A stretch of 38,867 nucleotides of DNA from positions 1 to 38,867 of the forward strand of contig CAKSUL010000015.1 in the NCBI GenBank assembly GCA_934501475.1, written 5' to 3'. The notes below the pieces were generated by a model. It was not told the DNA's origin. It did not search any database and worked only from the letters and a program-made list of their open reading frames with translations. Below, one piece after another: positions 38,011 through 38,867 of the stretch. Both the position numbers and the translations under genes were made by a program. This DNA is from an uncultured Roseovarius sp. (lineage in GTDB: Bacteria; Pseudomonadota; Alphaproteobacteria; Rhodobacterales; Rhodobacteraceae). The first letter of the stretch is position 1, and each line of letters starts with the position of its first letter.

Positions 38011-38732
38011 GCCGCTCCCCTCAGTTGCGCCAGCAACGCACCTTGCGTGCGCAGCATTCCGGTATCATCCACCGCGCGCGGCGGGGCCCCGGCCGGGGCG
38101 GGATAGGGTGCCAGCCCGGTTTCCGACAGGATCACGATGGCGTCGGCCATGCGCGCGGCCTCGCCCGGATCATGCGTCACCATCAGCACGGTGCGCCCCA
38201 CCAGCAGCGTCGCGGTCAGGTCCTGCATCTGGCTGCGGGTGCGCGCATCCAGCGCCGAGAACGGCTCATCCAGCAGGACCACCGGGCGGTCTTCCATCAG
38301 GGTGCGCGCAAGGGCGGCGCGCTGGCGCTGACCGCCCGACAGGGTGGCGGGGCGCTTGCCAGCGTGCTCGCGCAGGCCCACGGCGTCGATCAGATCCAGC
38401 GCGCGCGCGGTGTCGCGCGTCTCGCCGCGCAGGCGCGTGCCCAGCAACACATTGTCCAGCACGCTGAGCCAGGGCATCAGCAGATCGCTCTGCGCCATCA
38501 GCGCCACCCGTCCCGCCAGAGGCACCCCATCCGAGGCTGCGATGCGCCCGTCAAACGTCATCTCGTTGCCGATCCCGGCCACCAGTCGCAGCAGCGTCGA
38601 CTTGCCCACGCCCGACGGACCCAGCATGCAGGTCCAGGCCCCCGCCGCCACCTCGAGCCGGGTATAGGGCAGGATCGGGGTTGCCCCGATCCGGGCCGCG
38701 CCGTCGATCAGCAGGGCAGGCGCGGGTGTCAT
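38007..38732 (-). CDS. thiZ: ABC transporter ATP-binding protein, likely ThiZ-type
   Basis: A complete 241-residue ATPase: Walker A GPSGVGKST (38-46), Q-loop Gln81 in AQSDLLMPWLSV, signature LSGGQRQR (131-138), Walker B VVLLDEP (151-157) and switch His187 in VTHD. PWLSVLDNV is typical of the NitT/TauT/ThiZ ATPase subgroup. The gene overlaps the permease start by four bases (ATGA type), and its own start overlaps the stop of the upstream TenA-like gene, so all three are one operon transcribed leftward. Confidence 0.88.
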   Translation of the reverse strand: MTPAPALLIDGAARIGATPILPYTRLEVAAGAWTCMLGPSGVGKSTLLRLVAGIGNEMTFDGRIAASDGVPLAGRVALMAQSDLLMPWLSVLDNVLLGTRLRGETRDTARALDLIDAVGLREHAGKRPATLSGGQRQRAALARTLMEDRPVVLLDEPFSALDARTRSQMQDLTATLLVGRTVLMVTHDPGEAARMADAIVILSETGLAPYPAPAGAPPRAVDDTGMLRTQGALLAQLRGAA

Positions 38733-38867
38733 GGATCAAGCCCCATATCCCAGAACCCGACCTCGAGGCGGGTCGCGGTGGCAAAGCGTTTGCACAGCGA
38801 TGGCCAGCGCGGATTGCCCTGCGGATCGTCGCCCATCCGGCGCGCCGCCGCCGCGTCGATCAGCGCG
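38729..38867 (-). CDS. tenA: TenA/thiaminase II family protein, C-terminal fragment (cut by window edge)
   Basis: The final 45 codons on the minus strand end with LCKRFATATRLEVGFWDMGLDP and TGA at 38729-38731. The block 'F..AT.LE..FW.M' is the C-terminal TenA signature containing the catalytic Glu region. TenA-type enzymes salvage degraded thiamine by hydrolysing aminopyrimidine products to HMP. Its stop overlaps the ATPase start, consistent with a thiamine salvage operon. The N-terminal three quarters lie outside the window, so full identity cannot be confirmed. Confidence 0.72.
   Translation of the reverse strand, partial: ALIDAAAARRMGDDPQGNPRWPSLCKRFATATRLEVGFWDMGLDP

Noticed and set aside
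37270..38867. TPP riboswitch for the thiamine operon
   Set aside because: The operon's 5' end lies beyond the window, so any riboswitch cannot be seen here.

Overview
This window looks like chromosomal DNA of a marine alphaproteobacterium of the Rhodobacterales (Roseobacter group). The support is high G+C coding DNA with typical alphaproteobacterial gene content, the DMSP lyase DddP with every known metal and catalytic residue at its published position, a glnB-glnA pair, an orphan FliG-like protein, and many small families common in this order (DUF1223, DUF983, DUF2061, DUF3572, Hint-domain proteins). No species is claimed.

Layout. 1-690: start of a VCBS/RTX-type surface or secreted protein (cut by the window edge) preceded by its likely HlyC-like activating acyltransferase. 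1043-12726: mostly minus-strand housekeeping and metabolic genes (aconitase acnA, LpxL-like acyltransferase, FliG-like protein, purB, an alpha/beta-hydrolase-OsmC fusion, an FkbM methyltransferase, dddP, one unknown), plus a plus-strand DUF1223 gene. 13147-17247: glnB-glnA, then the NAD(P)HX repair pair encoded as two genes (nnrE, nnrD), then a Hint-fold protein lacking its catalytic residues. 17418-19210: tRNA-Leu(UAG) and a decayed 1.7-kb integrative element between two perfect 56-bp copies of the tRNA 3' half, holding an integrase fragment, an unknown AT-rich gene and an IS3 transposase fragment. 19444-28801: trigger factor, a small lytic transglycosylase lipoprotein, metG, an MFS transporter, an XRE regulator, a DUF2061-desaturase pair, an EamA exporter, a NUDIX hydrolase and DUF983. 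29047-31188: an EF-hand protein followed by an overlapping ECF sigma / membrane protein / periplasmic sensor triad resembling CnrH-CnrY-CnrX. 31228-36288: a PleD-like diguanylate cyclase whose first receiver has lost its phospho-acceptor, then DUF3572, a HAD phosphatase, an EamA transporter and a non-pyrrolysine MttB-family methyltransferase. 36565-37092: a solitary AT-rich gene with a HEPN-like RxxxxxH motif. 37270-38867: thiamine-precursor ABC transporter genes joined by 4-base overlaps to a TenA-type thiaminase cut by the right edge.

The observations most worth a second look are the lysine-acyltransferase/VCBS pair at the left edge, the metal- or calcium-linked sigma-factor operon, the PleD homologue with Lys53 and Gln105, the G6-tract frameshift that fuses DUF3572 in frame to the HAD phosphatase, the tRNA-Leu island remnant, the solitary HEPN-like gene, and the Hint and LpxL homologues with altered catalytic motifs. 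No CRISPR array, rRNA, prophage structural gene or complete defence system was seen.
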